A stretch of 18,048 nucleotides of DNA from Azoarcus_F sp036734105 (GCA_036734105.1 DAIMZH010000060.1:1-18048), one strand, 5' to 3'; counted from the stretch's first letter, positions 8,196 through 15,462 are shown. A program made the numbers and translations. The notes: generated from the sequence alone by a model not told the origin.

Positions 8196-8204
8196 TGGCA
8201 TAAT
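8196..8204 (+). promoter_or_regulatory. Extended -10 promoter candidate for the ATPase/HNH module
   Basis: TGGCATAAT is an extended -10 element (TGn followed by CATAAT, five of six consensus bases), 35 bases before the ATG at 8239. No -35 match is visible, which is acceptable for extended -10 promoters. It would give a leader of about 28 bases. Confidence 0.4.
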
Positions 8205-8206
8205 TG

Positions 8207-8224
8207 GGCACATCCTGGTGTGCC
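8207..8224. promoter_or_regulatory. Inverted repeat at the predicted transcript start, possible operator
   Basis: GGCACATCCTGGTGTGCC has perfect 6-base arms (GGCACA/TGTGCC) around a 6-base centre. It directly follows the extended -10 box, where a repressor would block transcription; it could instead form a small hairpin at the 5' end of the transcript. No regulator gene is present in the module, so the binding partner is unknown. Confidence 0.35.
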
Positions 8225-8238
8225 ACGCAAAATAACCA

Positions 8239-8448
8239 ATGCTCAGACTCGAAGACCTCAGAACAAATGCTGCGATTGCCGGTATTGAACCGCATCAGAT
8301 TGTTCGCGTCATTGCGGTAGAGTCGGTCAGCACTGAAGTGCGTACAGTCGGCTATGAGGCCGGTGATGATCAGCTCGGTGAGCGTATGGTTTGCTTAGCT
8401 GATGAGGCGGTACTGCTCAAACGCACGGAGGCGTCATGCCCCATTTGA
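8239..8448 (+). CDS. 69-aa ORF resembling the N-terminus of SNF2/DISARM-type helicases (possible remnant or leader)
   Basis: A short ORF whose protein begins MLRLEDLRTNAAIAGIEP and continues IVRVIAVE. This resembles, from memory, the first 60 or so residues of large SNF2-like helicases with DUF3883 (DISARM DrmD type). Those begin LxLEDLxPNAAVxGIxPD, run through VxVVxVxW, and end near a YRxDE element; here the corresponding part reads CLADEAVLL. The ORF stops at about the point where the helicase body would begin, and its last 13 bases overlap the ATPase start, so translation of the two may be coupled. No clear Shine-Dalgarno sequence precedes its ATG. It may be the truncated 5' end of a helicase gene or an independent small protein. 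The resemblance needs a profile search. Confidence 0.55.
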   Translation: MLRLEDLRTNAAIAGIEPHQIVRVIAVESVSTEVRTVGYEAGDDQLGERMVCLADEAVLLKRTEASCPI

Positions 8449-9860
8449 ATCTGCAGACGCTGAAACTTCGGGACTACCGCTGTTTTGAAGCACTGGACAT
8501 CGACTTTCATCCACAACTCACCGTACTTGTAGCTTCAAATGGTGCAGGAAAGACGTCGGTTCTGGATGCGATCGCAGTGGCTTTCGGCCCCTATATCGGT
8601 GCATTTGACGAAGCGAAGGGTAAGCACTTCGAAGCCAGTGACATCCGTCAGCTCAAGACCCGGAAAACCGCTTCGCACGAGATGGAGTATGCTCCGAATG
8701 GCGTGCGACTGGGGGCTGTAGGGTTCATACCCGACAGTTTAATTGACAGCCTTAGCGACAGCCATCCGCCAACAAGTTGGTGCCGGGCGCTGACTGGCTC
8801 GACCAAAGCAAAAACTACGATCAAGGATGCAAAGGAGCTGATCGACTACGGCAAGCGCTTGCAGGAGGCAGTACGCACCCACGGCAAAGAGGCGCTTCTG
8901 CCCTTGCTGGCCTATTACGGCACAGGCCGTCTATGGCAACAGAAAAAACTGACGGAGAAGACGAAGATCCAGCGCACTTCGCGAACCATCGGCTACACCG
9001 ACTGCCTTGATCCGGCTTCGAGCTACAAGGCTTTTGTAGAATGGTTTCGCTACTGGAACCTGAATGCCAAAGAGGCGCGCATCAAGGCGCAAGAGACTGG
9101 CCAACCCAGTACTCATGCCGAGTTCGAGGGCTATATTCAGTCTGTCAGCAATGCGGTGAACATCTGCCTTCAGCCTGCGGGCTGGGAGAACATCGAATAT
9201 TCGTTCACCCACGATGCGCTTGTCGCACACCACAAGCAGTTTGGCCAACTCCCCGTCGAACTGCTCAGTGATGGTATTCGCAACATGATCGGCATGGTCG
9301 CCGATATCGCCTTTCGTGCCACCAAGCTCAACGGCCATCTTGGCGCCAACGCGGCAGCGCAAACGCCAGGTATCGTGTTGATTGACGAAGTCGACATGCA
9401 CCTACACCCGGAGTGGCAACAGGTGGTATTACAGAATCTCACGCGAGCCTTTCCGGCGGTGCAGTTTATCGTCACCACCCACAGCCCGCAGGTACTCACC
9501 AGTGTCGATGCGTCGTGCATCCGCGCGCTACGCCAGACGACCGATCCAGAGACCAGCGCAATCACCAGCGTGGCGGCTTCCGTAACGTTGCAGACCCGCG
9601 GTGTCTCCAGTGCCGACTTGCTTGCACAGATCATGGGCGTGGACCCTGTACCCGACGTACCTGAGGCCCGTAGATTGTCCGACTACCAGGCGTTGATTCA
9701 GCAGAATCAGCACGAGAGCGACGACAGCCAGGCGTTGCGTGCGCAGTTGGTCAAGCACTTCGGTGTAGACCACCCGGTCATGCGTGAGTGTGATCGTCTG
9801 ATTCGGCTGCAAGGCTTCAAGCAGCGTCTGCCTCGAATATCTCCCGAGGCTGAGGGTTGA
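8436..9860 (+). CDS. AAA/ABC-type ATPase, PtuA-like (Septu-type defence module) (474 aa)
   Basis: RecF/SMC-like ATPase related to the PtuA group that partners HNH nucleases in Septu and retron-associated phage defence. It begins LQTLKLRDYRCFEALDIDF and has Walker A ASNGAGKTS (33-41). The ABC-type signature is LLSDGIRNM (276-284), Walker B is GIVLIDEVDMHLHPEWQQ (312-329), and the histidine switch is TTHSPQVL (347-354). The YYGTGRLWQ segment (160-168) is also typical. The ATG at 8436 has GGAGG 4 bases upstream and lies within the preceding 69-codon ORF. The stop is 1 base from the GTG of the HNH gene. The frame is intact across all 474 codons. In such systems the ATPase controls the nuclease; the Septu assignment follows from the pair and has not been shown by experiment. 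Confidence 0.85.
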   Translation: MPHLNLQTLKLRDYRCFEALDIDFHPQLTVLVASNGAGKTSVLDAIAVAFGPYIGAFDEAKGKHFEASDIRQLKTRKTASHEMEYAPNGVRLGAVGFIPDSLIDSLSDSHPPTSWCRALTGSTKAKTTIKDAKELIDYGKRLQEAVRTHGKEALLPLLAYYGTGRLWQQKKLTEKTKIQRTSRTIGYTDCLDPASSYKAFVEWFRYWNLNAKEARIKAQETGQPSTHAEFEGYIQSVSNAVNICLQPAGWENIEYSFTHDALVAHHKQFGQLPVELLSDGIRNMIGMVADIAFRATKLNGHLGANAAAQTPGIVLIDEVDMHLHPEWQQVVLQNLTRAFPAVQFIVTTHSPQVLTSVDASCIRALRQTTDPETSAITSVAASVTLQTRGVSSADLLAQIMGVDPVPDVPEARRLSDYQALIQQNQHESDDSQALRAQLVKHFGVDHPVMRECDRLIRLQGFKQRLPRISPEAEG

Positions 9861-9861
9861 G

Positions 9862-10506
9862 GTGCACCGACTCTACCGCGACCCGGTGCCGCCCGTCGGC
9901 CTGAATAAATACCAGCACGGCAAAGACGCGTGGTCTCACCGCTGCCCAACAGCGGCTGAGCGTGCCACGGTTTGGGGAAAACTCAACGTCATGCAGGGTA
10001 GCCGCTGCGCCTACTGTGAAGATCTGATAAGCGACGACAATCGCCACATCGAACACTTCCGTCAGCGTGACCGCTATCCGCAGGGTACATTCGATTGGCA
10101 CAATTTGTTCGGTTCATGCAATCGTCCTGGCACCTGTGGTGATCACAAAGACAAGTAGCGGTCGCTACCCGCATGAAAATTTGATCAAACCGGATGTTGA
10201 AGATCCTGAAGCATTTTTCATCTTCACCCCCACTGGTGCCATCCGCCCACGCGCAAACTTGCCGCCACACGATCAGCATCGTGCTGAAGAAACCATCGGC
10301 ATCCTGTGCCTTGATGGGAAGCTGAACCAAATCCGTCGCGCCGAGGTGGCCGGTTATATACAGACGGCCGAAGAGTTTGCCGAAATGGCTAAGACGTGCA
10401 GCGAAGACGAGTGGCTTTACTGCAGGAAGAGATCCAGAACACTGCGCACCTGCCCTATGCAACTGCAATCCGGCATGTGCTGACACGACAAAGCGAAAGC
10501 GTATGA
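9862..10506 (+). pseudogene. HNH endonuclease, PtuB-like, with two frameshifts
   Basis: Nuclease partner of the upstream ATPase. Frame one (from the GTG at 9862) gives HRLYRDPVPPVGL, then CAYCE (49-53), HIEHFRQR (62-69), DWHNLFGSC and CGDHKDK. This is the HNH core of the retron/Septu PtuB family (TIGR02646-like). It stops at TAG 10156-10158. Skipping one base (T10156) continues SGRYPHENLIKPD, then EDPEAFFIFTPTG, for about 88 open codons. Near 10412-10420 a one-base loss shifts back to the first frame, giving LLQEEIQNTAH then LPYATAIRHVL and a TGA at 10504-10506. The three pieces join into about 215 residues, a normal length with a typical C-terminus. The catalytic core is intact; the C-terminal half is lost unless the shifts are sequence errors or recoding. 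Confidence 0.8.
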
Positions 10507-10514
10507 CTGAGGGC

Positions 10515-10530
10515 GAGTGAGCAGCCGGGG
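10515..10530 (+). repeat. Right copy of the imperfect direct repeat flanking the ATPase/HNH module
   Basis: GAGTGAGCAGCCGGGG, 9 bases after the nuclease stop and 50 bases before the end of the M1 peptidase gene. See the copy at 8067-8084; the match needs two single-base gaps. Confidence 0.35.
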
Positions 10531-10579
10531 TTTTACGCTGGGCAACGAGCTGATAAGTTTGGTTTTTCCTGGTCGCATA

Positions 10580-12625
10580 TCACCTGAACCACACCCGTGG
10601 CGCTTGCGCTGGCCAGGTGCCGCGACTGAGGGCGCGGCCGTTTTCCAGCACCAGCCAGCTTTGTTGGCGGTAGTGCGGCAAGGGGCGCAGGGCCTGGCTG
10701 AGGGCGGCTGGGGTGTCGGCGGCGATGACTGCAAGCGGGGTGCCTGAGGGCAGGCGGTGGGTCCACATGCGGGCGTCGCCCTGCTTGATCACTTCGGTTG
10801 GCGTGTCAGGCAGGGCGCGCTGTGCAAGCCATTGCTCGATGTCGTCTTGCAGGCCGATCACCAGCATGGGCAGCTCGGGGTTGGGGTGCCGTCTGGCCGC
10901 TAGCGGCTCGGGGCGGTTGTCGAGCAGACGCTGGGCGAGCGCTTCGGCGTTTTGCCGCATGTCGCGCGGGCCGATGGTGATGAGTTGCACCGACTGGGCA
11001 AACTGCAGCTCGCGCAGAATGGGCGGGGCTTCAAAGCGCCCCAGGCTGCGCAACAGGCGGCTGTCCGGGTCCAGCGTGACGCTGAATGGACGCGGCCAGG
11101 CCGACAGGTCAACGCTGACGCTTGCCGCATCGCCAGACGTGGTGGCGGTGACGCATTGCGCGTTTCCGGCGCTCAGGTCTGTTGCGGTGGTCTCACCCAG
11201 CCGCAGGCAGAGCGTGTCGCTGCCTTGTGCGTGCTCGATATGCAGGGTGGCCTCCAGCGGCCACGGCTGACCGTGTTGCCGGATGATCACGCTGTCGTGC
11301 TCGCCGGGTTCCAGGCTGAGCATGGGCAGGCCGCGACCTTGCAGCCACGGTGTGAACCAGTCGTCCAGCGGATGTCCGGCGCTGGTTTCAAAGGCACGGC
11401 GCAGGTCGTGCCAGCTTGCGGTCTGAAACTGGTGTTGTTGCCAGAACTGGCGTAGTCCGGCGTAAAAGACGTCTTCGCCAAGGCGGTCGCGCAGCATCAG
11501 GAAGAGCATGGCGGCCTTGTTGTAGCCGACTGCCTGCGACACCCCATGATGGCGGGCGGTGAACTCGCTTAGCGCGGTGTCGGCTTCGGGTGGAATGCCG
11601 GACAGCTCGCGCAGCCAGCCCAGCCGCATGGCGCGGGCGGCATCGTCACCGCGGCGTTCGGCGTGGCCGTAGTCGGCCATGAAGGTGGTCAGGCCTTCGC
11701 TCCAGTTGCCGGTGGCGTAGTCCGGGAAAACCCCGTTGCCCCACCAGTTGTGCAACACCTCGTGGGCCAGCGAGGTGTCGCGGATGAAGGGCAGGTGTAA
11801 CACTTGCTCGCCAAGATAGGTGAAGCTGGCCATGCCAAAGCCGGTGGGCGTTGGGCTGGAGACGACGCTGAAGCTGTCGTAGGGGTAGGGGCCGATGGTG
11901 CGTTCGAAACGGGCCAGGTGTTGGGCGACTGAGTCAAGATAGCTGTCGGCGAGCCGCGTCAGCGAGTCGTGGAACAGGGTGCGCAACACCAGGCGGCGAC
12001 CGTCCACGCTGATCATGTCGCGTTCGGCAAGCTGATACGGACCGGCGATCAGGTCCATGCCGCGACCGGGATAGGGAAAGTGGTAGCTTATGCTCACTTC
12101 GCCATCGCGCTGCAGGCGCTCACCCGGCAGACCGGCGCTCATGCCGAGCTGGCCTTCTGGTGTGGTGATGTGCAGTTGATGGTTGTGCGGGACGATGTCG
12201 CGGTCGCGCAGCGGCAGCGGATACCACAGGCTGGAGGCGGGCAGAAAGCTGCCTTGCGGGGCGGCGCTTGGGGCACGCCAGCCCAGCGTTTCGTCATGGC
12301 GCAGATGCGTTGGGGTGGCACTCAGTGTGCCGTGCCAGCGCAGCGTGAGTGTGCGCCCGATTTGCCCGGCTGGCACTGCAATGCGAGTGGCCTGCCCGCG
12401 TTTGCGGGTGGTTTTGAGCGCGACGCCGTCGAGTTCGGCCTGTTCGAGTTGTAGGCCGGGATTGAGCAGCAGCTCGAAGGCGAGGCCATCATTGAGCAGT
12501 ACGCTGGCTTGCGCCTGAAGGCTGCGCTCGCTCGGGTCTAGCCGGGTGTCGATCTGATAGTGCAGCGGTGGGGAGGCGGCGAAAGCGTTGGGGAGCGAAA
12601 GCACCAGCAGCACCAAAAACCTCAT
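10580..12625 (-). CDS. M1-family (gluzincin) metallopeptidase, exported (681 aa)
   Basis: Zinc peptidase of the M1 aminopeptidase fold. HEVLHNWWGNG (His288, Glu289, His292) and the downstream Glu310 in NWSEGL form the HExxH-18-E zinc site. VGYNKAAMLFLML supplies the usual catalytic-tyrosine region. The GxMEN exopeptidase motif is replaced by GFGMASFTYLG, so substrate choice may differ from classical aminopeptidases. The chosen start gives a signal peptide, MRFLVLLVLSLPNAFAASPP, with a plausible AFA cleavage site, indicating a periplasmic or envelope protein. A longer start at 12715 (MSEHTLHH) would overlap the upstream chaN-like stop by 8 bases, but would put about 30 polar residues before the signal. 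It is the last gene of a probable three-gene minus-strand operon. Confidence 0.87.
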   Translation of the reverse strand: MRFLVLLVLSLPNAFAASPPLHYQIDTRLDPSERSLQAQASVLLNDGLAFELLLNPGLQLEQAELDGVALKTTRKRGQATRIAVPAGQIGRTLTLRWHGTLSATPTHLRHDETLGWRAPSAAPQGSFLPASSLWYPLPLRDRDIVPHNHQLHITTPEGQLGMSAGLPGERLQRDGEVSISYHFPYPGRGMDLIAGPYQLAERDMISVDGRRLVLRTLFHDSLTRLADSYLDSVAQHLARFERTIGPYPYDSFSVVSSPTPTGFGMASFTYLGEQVLHLPFIRDTSLAHEVLHNWWGNGVFPDYATGNWSEGLTTFMADYGHAERRGDDAARAMRLGWLRELSGIPPEADTALSEFTARHHGVSQAVGYNKAAMLFLMLRDRLGEDVFYAGLRQFWQQHQFQTASWHDLRRAFETSAGHPLDDWFTPWLQGRGLPMLSLEPGEHDSVIIRQHGQPWPLEATLHIEHAQGSDTLCLRLGETTATDLSAGNAQCVTATTSGDAASVSVDLSAWPRPFSVTLDPDSRLLRSLGRFEAPPILRELQFAQSVQLITIGPRDMRQNAEALAQRLLDNRPEPLAARRHPNPELPMLVIGLQDDIEQWLAQRALPDTPTEVIKQGDARMWTHRLPSGTPLAVIAADTPAALSQALRPLPHYRQQSWLVLENGRALSRGTWPAQAPRVWFR

Positions 12626-12707
12626 CACCAGGTTCAATACATGTGCGCTGCTTGATGTGCCTGGCTCGGGGTGGCCGAAAGGCTGCGGTGAGTGATGCAG
12701 GGTGTGC

Positions 12708-13652
12708 TCAGACATCGGTGGCAGGTCCGGGCGCAATACGATAGACGGCATCGGCCAGCCCTTCGGTCAGCTCGGTGCAGTCACCTTCTTCGTCCCACGG
12801 CAGCAGCGTGGACTGCTTCTGTATGCCCAGATCGCGCAGTTGATGCGGCACGCCGTGACCATAGCGCAGGTGGCCGCTGCCTATCAAGGCCACCACTACG
12901 CGGTCCGGTGACTGTGCGAGCGCGTCGCGGATGCCCTCGGCCATGGCGCGGTCCCAGGTAAGCTGGGCCTCGATGAAGTAGCGCCGCTGTTCGTCAGAGT
13001 CGCGCTCGGCGCGGCTGCCGACAAGATGCATGCTGTGTATGTTGCCCAGCCAGTCTGAGTAGGCCGGGGCGGGTTCGGCCGGTTTGCTGACCCCTTCGCG
13101 ACTGGTGACGGGCACCGCATCAAAGCCGACCCGACCGACCTCACGGGTCAAGGTGGCGTCCACGTTGACGGCTTGCATGGGGATGTTGTGATCGCGCGCA
13201 AAGCGGAACACGTCCATGTACAACGCCGGGTCGAAGCGCCACACGCGATCCCAGTCGCTGCGCTCCAGAAATTGAGCCTCCGTCAACTCACCCCGCACCC
13301 AGGCGTCAAGGGCAGGCTGTACCCGACGCGGAAACATCTCCAGCGCCAAGGTGAGCTCGACGCCACGTGCCTGCAATTTGCGCAACACCTCCAGTTGCCA
13401 GCGGTGATGATCAAGCCTGTCGTGGCGCTCGCCCAACAGTACCACCGACTGAGCGGAGAGTTGTTCAAACAGGCTGGCCTCGGTCAGTTGCCCGCCTGCA
13501 GGCTGCGACCAGCCGATTGGCAGTCCGCAGCCATGCGTGACCGGTGGCGTGATGCGAACCCCGAGGGCATGTGACATCGACCCGAGCAGGCCGACTGCCA
13601 GCACGGCGCTTGCCATTGGCAACAGAAGGCTTGTCGTGATCTTGCGTTTCAT
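12708..13652 (-). CDS. ChaN-like (DUF399/PF04187) haem-binding-type lipoprotein or exported protein (314 aa)
   Basis: Member of the ChaN family, first linked to haem iron uptake and structurally related to TraB/Tiki-type proteins. Family features are VVLLGERHDRLDHHRWQ (about 70-86), LALEMFPRRVQPALD, WDRVWRFDPALYMDVFRFA, then PMQAVNVD and the C-terminal VVVALIGSGHLRYGHGVP. Basic residues and a hydrophobic stretch at the N-terminus (MKRKITTSLLLPMASAVLAV) indicate export. A cysteine at residue 42 lies beyond the usual lipobox position. GGAG sits about 8 bases before the ATG. It stands 36 bases after the zinc peptidase gene and is followed by the M1 peptidase gene, all on one strand. Binding of haem cannot be confirmed from sequence. 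Confidence 0.85.
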   Translation of the reverse strand: MKRKITTSLLLPMASAVLAVGLLGSMSHALGVRITPPVTHGCGLPIGWSQPAGGQLTEASLFEQLSAQSVVLLGERHDRLDHHRWQLEVLRKLQARGVELTLALEMFPRRVQPALDAWVRGELTEAQFLERSDWDRVWRFDPALYMDVFRFARDHNIPMQAVNVDATLTREVGRVGFDAVPVTSREGVSKPAEPAPAYSDWLGNIHSMHLVGSRAERDSDEQRRYFIEAQLTWDRAMAEGIRDALAQSPDRVVVALIGSGHLRYGHGVPHQLRDLGIQKQSTLLPWDEEGDCTELTEGLADAVYRIAPGPATDV

Positions 13653-13688
13653 GGGGTTTCTCCGCAGGGGCAGGGTGTCGGGTATCGG

Positions 13689-14378
13689 TCAGCGACGCAG
13701 AAAACGTATCCAGGCCGCAATGTTGAGCAAGGCCATCAGGGACTGGCCCACATAGGTGAACGCAGCCGCTTCAAGTATGCGGCGGGCGGCCGGATAGTCT
13801 TCCGGGTGAAGGTACTGACCCTCTTCCAGCAAGGGCATGGCGCGCTTGAAGCTGGCGTCGAACTCGGTCGGTAGCGTAACCAGATGGACCAGCGCGGCCA
13901 GCCCCATCGACAGCAGCCCGGCAAGCACAAACACGAGGCCCGGCGCTGGATGGCGGGTGATCAGCGTGATGAAGGGCACCACCACCATCATCATTGCGCC
14001 CAGCCGTTGCCCGACAATGGCCACGCGCACCAGGTTCTCGCGCATCTTGAGCGGGGCGTAGCCTTCGGCGTGTTGCAATGCATGGCCTACCTCGTGGGCT
14101 GCTACGGTGATGGCAGTGAGCGAGCGCTGCTCGTAGTTGTCGGGCGACAGTCTGACCGCGCGGGCCTGCGGGTCGTAGTGGTCGCCGACCTCGGAGCGCT
14201 CCACGCTGACCTGTTCCAGACCGTGCTTTTTCAGCAGCATGCGCGCAAACATGGCGCCGTTGCCGTAATAGCGGTCGGTTGGCGTGGCATGACGCCGCAT
14301 GGTGCGCTGCACCCACCAGCCGGGCAGCCACACAGCGAGTATCAACAGCGGAATCACAAAGATGAGCAAACGTGTCAT
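13689..14378 (-). CDS. Membrane zinc metallopeptidase, PF04298 (YugP-like) (229 aa)
   Basis: Integral-membrane zinc peptidase-like protein. The N-terminal helix (about 3-23) is followed by a catalytic region with AAHEVGHALQH (HExxH at 95-99) and further helices at about 118-140, 148-168 and 208-226. LPTEFDASFKRA, with Glu172, is the expected third-ligand region. YYGNGAMFARMLL near the start is also typical of the family. The ATG giving MTRLLIFVIPLL was chosen because the longer in-frame extension (to 14540) overlaps the end of argP and is not membrane-like. It is probably the first gene of the cluster with the ChaN-like and M1 genes. The 139-base gap after argP may carry its promoter, but I see no strong one. 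Confidence 0.88.
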   Translation of the reverse strand: MTRLLIFVIPLLILAVWLPGWWVQRTMRRHATPTDRYYGNGAMFARMLLKKHGLEQVSVERSEVGDHYDPQARAVRLSPDNYEQRSLTAITVAAHEVGHALQHAEGYAPLKMRENLVRVAIVGQRLGAMMMVVVPFITLITRHPAPGLVFVLAGLLSMGLAALVHLVTLPTEFDASFKRAMPLLEEGQYLHPEDYPAARRILEAAAFTYVGQSLMALLNIAAWIRFLRR

Positions 14379-14517
14379 GTCGGCATGATGTGTCGAGTTG
14401 TCCGTGGTTGCTGGCTTGAGCACCGGCCAGCTATGGTGGGCTCTAATCCATCGCAAGCGGAGGTTTTCAGGTTCAAGAATGTGACAGTGGAGGCGGCGAG
14501 TCGTTCGCCACGGTGCG

Positions 14518-15402
14518 TCACAGCGCCAGTTGTCGGGCACCTTCGACGACTGCTGCGCATAGCCGCGCCATGATGGGCGACTGAACCTCCCAGTGATGCC
14601 AGAACAGGGTCACATCCTCGATCTTGTCCGGCGCAAAGTCCATCAGGCTGCCCTCAGTCAGTTGCGCAGCCACCTGAATTTCGGGCACAAAACCGTAGCC
14701 CAGTCCGTGTTCAGCGACGGCCACGAAGCCTTCAGAAGAGGGCACTACATGATGCGGAAACTGGCCCTTGTCCAGCCCGAAGTGCCGTCGCAGAAAAGCC
14801 TCGTGCATGTCGTCGTGGTGGCCGTAAACGATGGCAGGTGCCTGGCTCAGCGCACGGCGGCTGAGACCGCGCGGGAAAAAGCGCCGCCGGAAGTCTGGCG
14901 AGCCAACGCAGCGATAGCGCATCACCCCCAGCCGAACCGCCAGACAGCCGCGCATAGCCTCTGGCCGCGTGCTGACGCAACCCAGCACATCACCGCTGGC
15001 CAGCAAGGCGTGGGTGTGGTCCTGATCGTCCAGCACGCAGTCGAGCACCAGCCCTTCGTGTTTCACCACATCGGCCACTGCTGGCCAGAACCAGGTGGCA
15101 AAGCTGTCGGCATTGACGCCCACCGCCAGCCGCATCGCACCGCTGACACCGCCCGAGTCGAGTGCGCGCCCAGCTTCGGTCTGCAGCAAGCGGATCTGCG
15201 CAAGATATGGCAGCAGACGGCGTCCGGCAGGCGTTGGCCGAACCGGTTTGGTGCGCATCAGCAACACCTGCCCCAGCTCGGTTTCAAGTTGCCGTATGCG
15301 CTGTGAAACCGCCGACTGGGTGAGCGCCAGACGACGTGCAGCGTGTTCAAAGCTGCCTTCTTGAACGACGGCTTCGAAGGCAATGTAGCGGCTGTCAAGC
15401 AT
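14518..15402 (-). CDS. argP: LysR-type regulator ArgP (IciA/LysG) (294 aa)
   Basis: Transcription regulator that senses arginine or lysine and activates the exporter gene argO, encoded divergently here. The N-terminal winged helix-turn-helix reads FEHAARRLALTQSAVSQRI, followed by QLETELGQVLLMRTKPVRPT. The effector domain contains LAVGVNADSFATWFWPAV and SSEGFVAVAEHGLGYGFVPE, both typical of ArgP. Length (294) is close to the E. coli protein (297). The ATG at 15402 was chosen. A TTG two codons upstream (15408) has AGGA at better spacing (6 bases against 12), so it is a real alternative start. A LysR-type palindrome overlaps the start, suggesting autoregulation. Confidence 0.93.
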   Translation of the reverse strand: MLDSRYIAFEAVVQEGSFEHAARRLALTQSAVSQRIRQLETELGQVLLMRTKPVRPTPAGRRLLPYLAQIRLLQTEAGRALDSGGVSGAMRLAVGVNADSFATWFWPAVADVVKHEGLVLDCVLDDQDHTHALLASGDVLGCVSTRPEAMRGCLAVRLGVMRYRCVGSPDFRRRFFPRGLSRRALSQAPAIVYGHHDDMHEAFLRRHFGLDKGQFPHHVVPSSEGFVAVAEHGLGYGFVPEIQVAAQLTEGSLMDFAPDKIEDVTLFWHHWEVQSPIMARLCAAVVEGARQLAL

Positions 15403-15415
15403 TAGCAATTCTAAT
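15401..15415. promoter_or_regulatory. LysR-type T-N11-A palindrome overlapping the argP start
   Basis: ATTAGCAATTCTAAT has perfect ATTAG/CTAAT arms and fits the T-N11-A rule for LysR-family operators. It covers the argP start region, so ArgP binding would be expected to repress or limit its own synthesis. The pattern is seen directly; binding is inferred. Confidence 0.5.
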
Positions 15416-15425
15416 CCTGTGTGAG

Positions 15426-15439
15426 ATTAATTAATTGTA
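15426..15439 (-). promoter_or_regulatory. argP promoter -10 with adjoining AT-rich palindrome
   Basis: The minus strand reads TACAAT at 15434-15439 (five of six -10 bases), placing the transcript start about 25 bases before argP. It abuts the palindrome ATTAATTAAT (15426-15435). No strong -35 is visible. A matching argO promoter on the other strand could not be assigned. Confidence 0.4.
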
Positions 15440-15450
15440 CTAAACATGGG

Positions 15451-15462
15451 GCGTTGCAACGC
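15451..15462. promoter_or_regulatory. 12-bp perfect palindrome in the argP-argO intergenic region
   Basis: GCGTTGCAACGC is perfectly self-complementary and lies midway between the divergent genes, upstream of both promoters. This is where an activating LysR protein typically has its recognition site. It does not follow the T-N11-A pattern, so a different regulator is possible. Confidence 0.35.

Noticed and set aside
8047..8295. 83-residue N-terminal extension of trhP
   Set aside because: The extension shows no U32 similarity, overlaps the module promoter and leader ORF, and family proteins start at the MQQILKRPELL position.
8047..10580. Retron (reverse transcriptase plus msr/msd RNA) with PtuA/PtuB effectors
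   Set aside because: No reverse transcriptase frame exists on either strand in or near the module, and the 190-base upstream region shows only one small inverted repeat.
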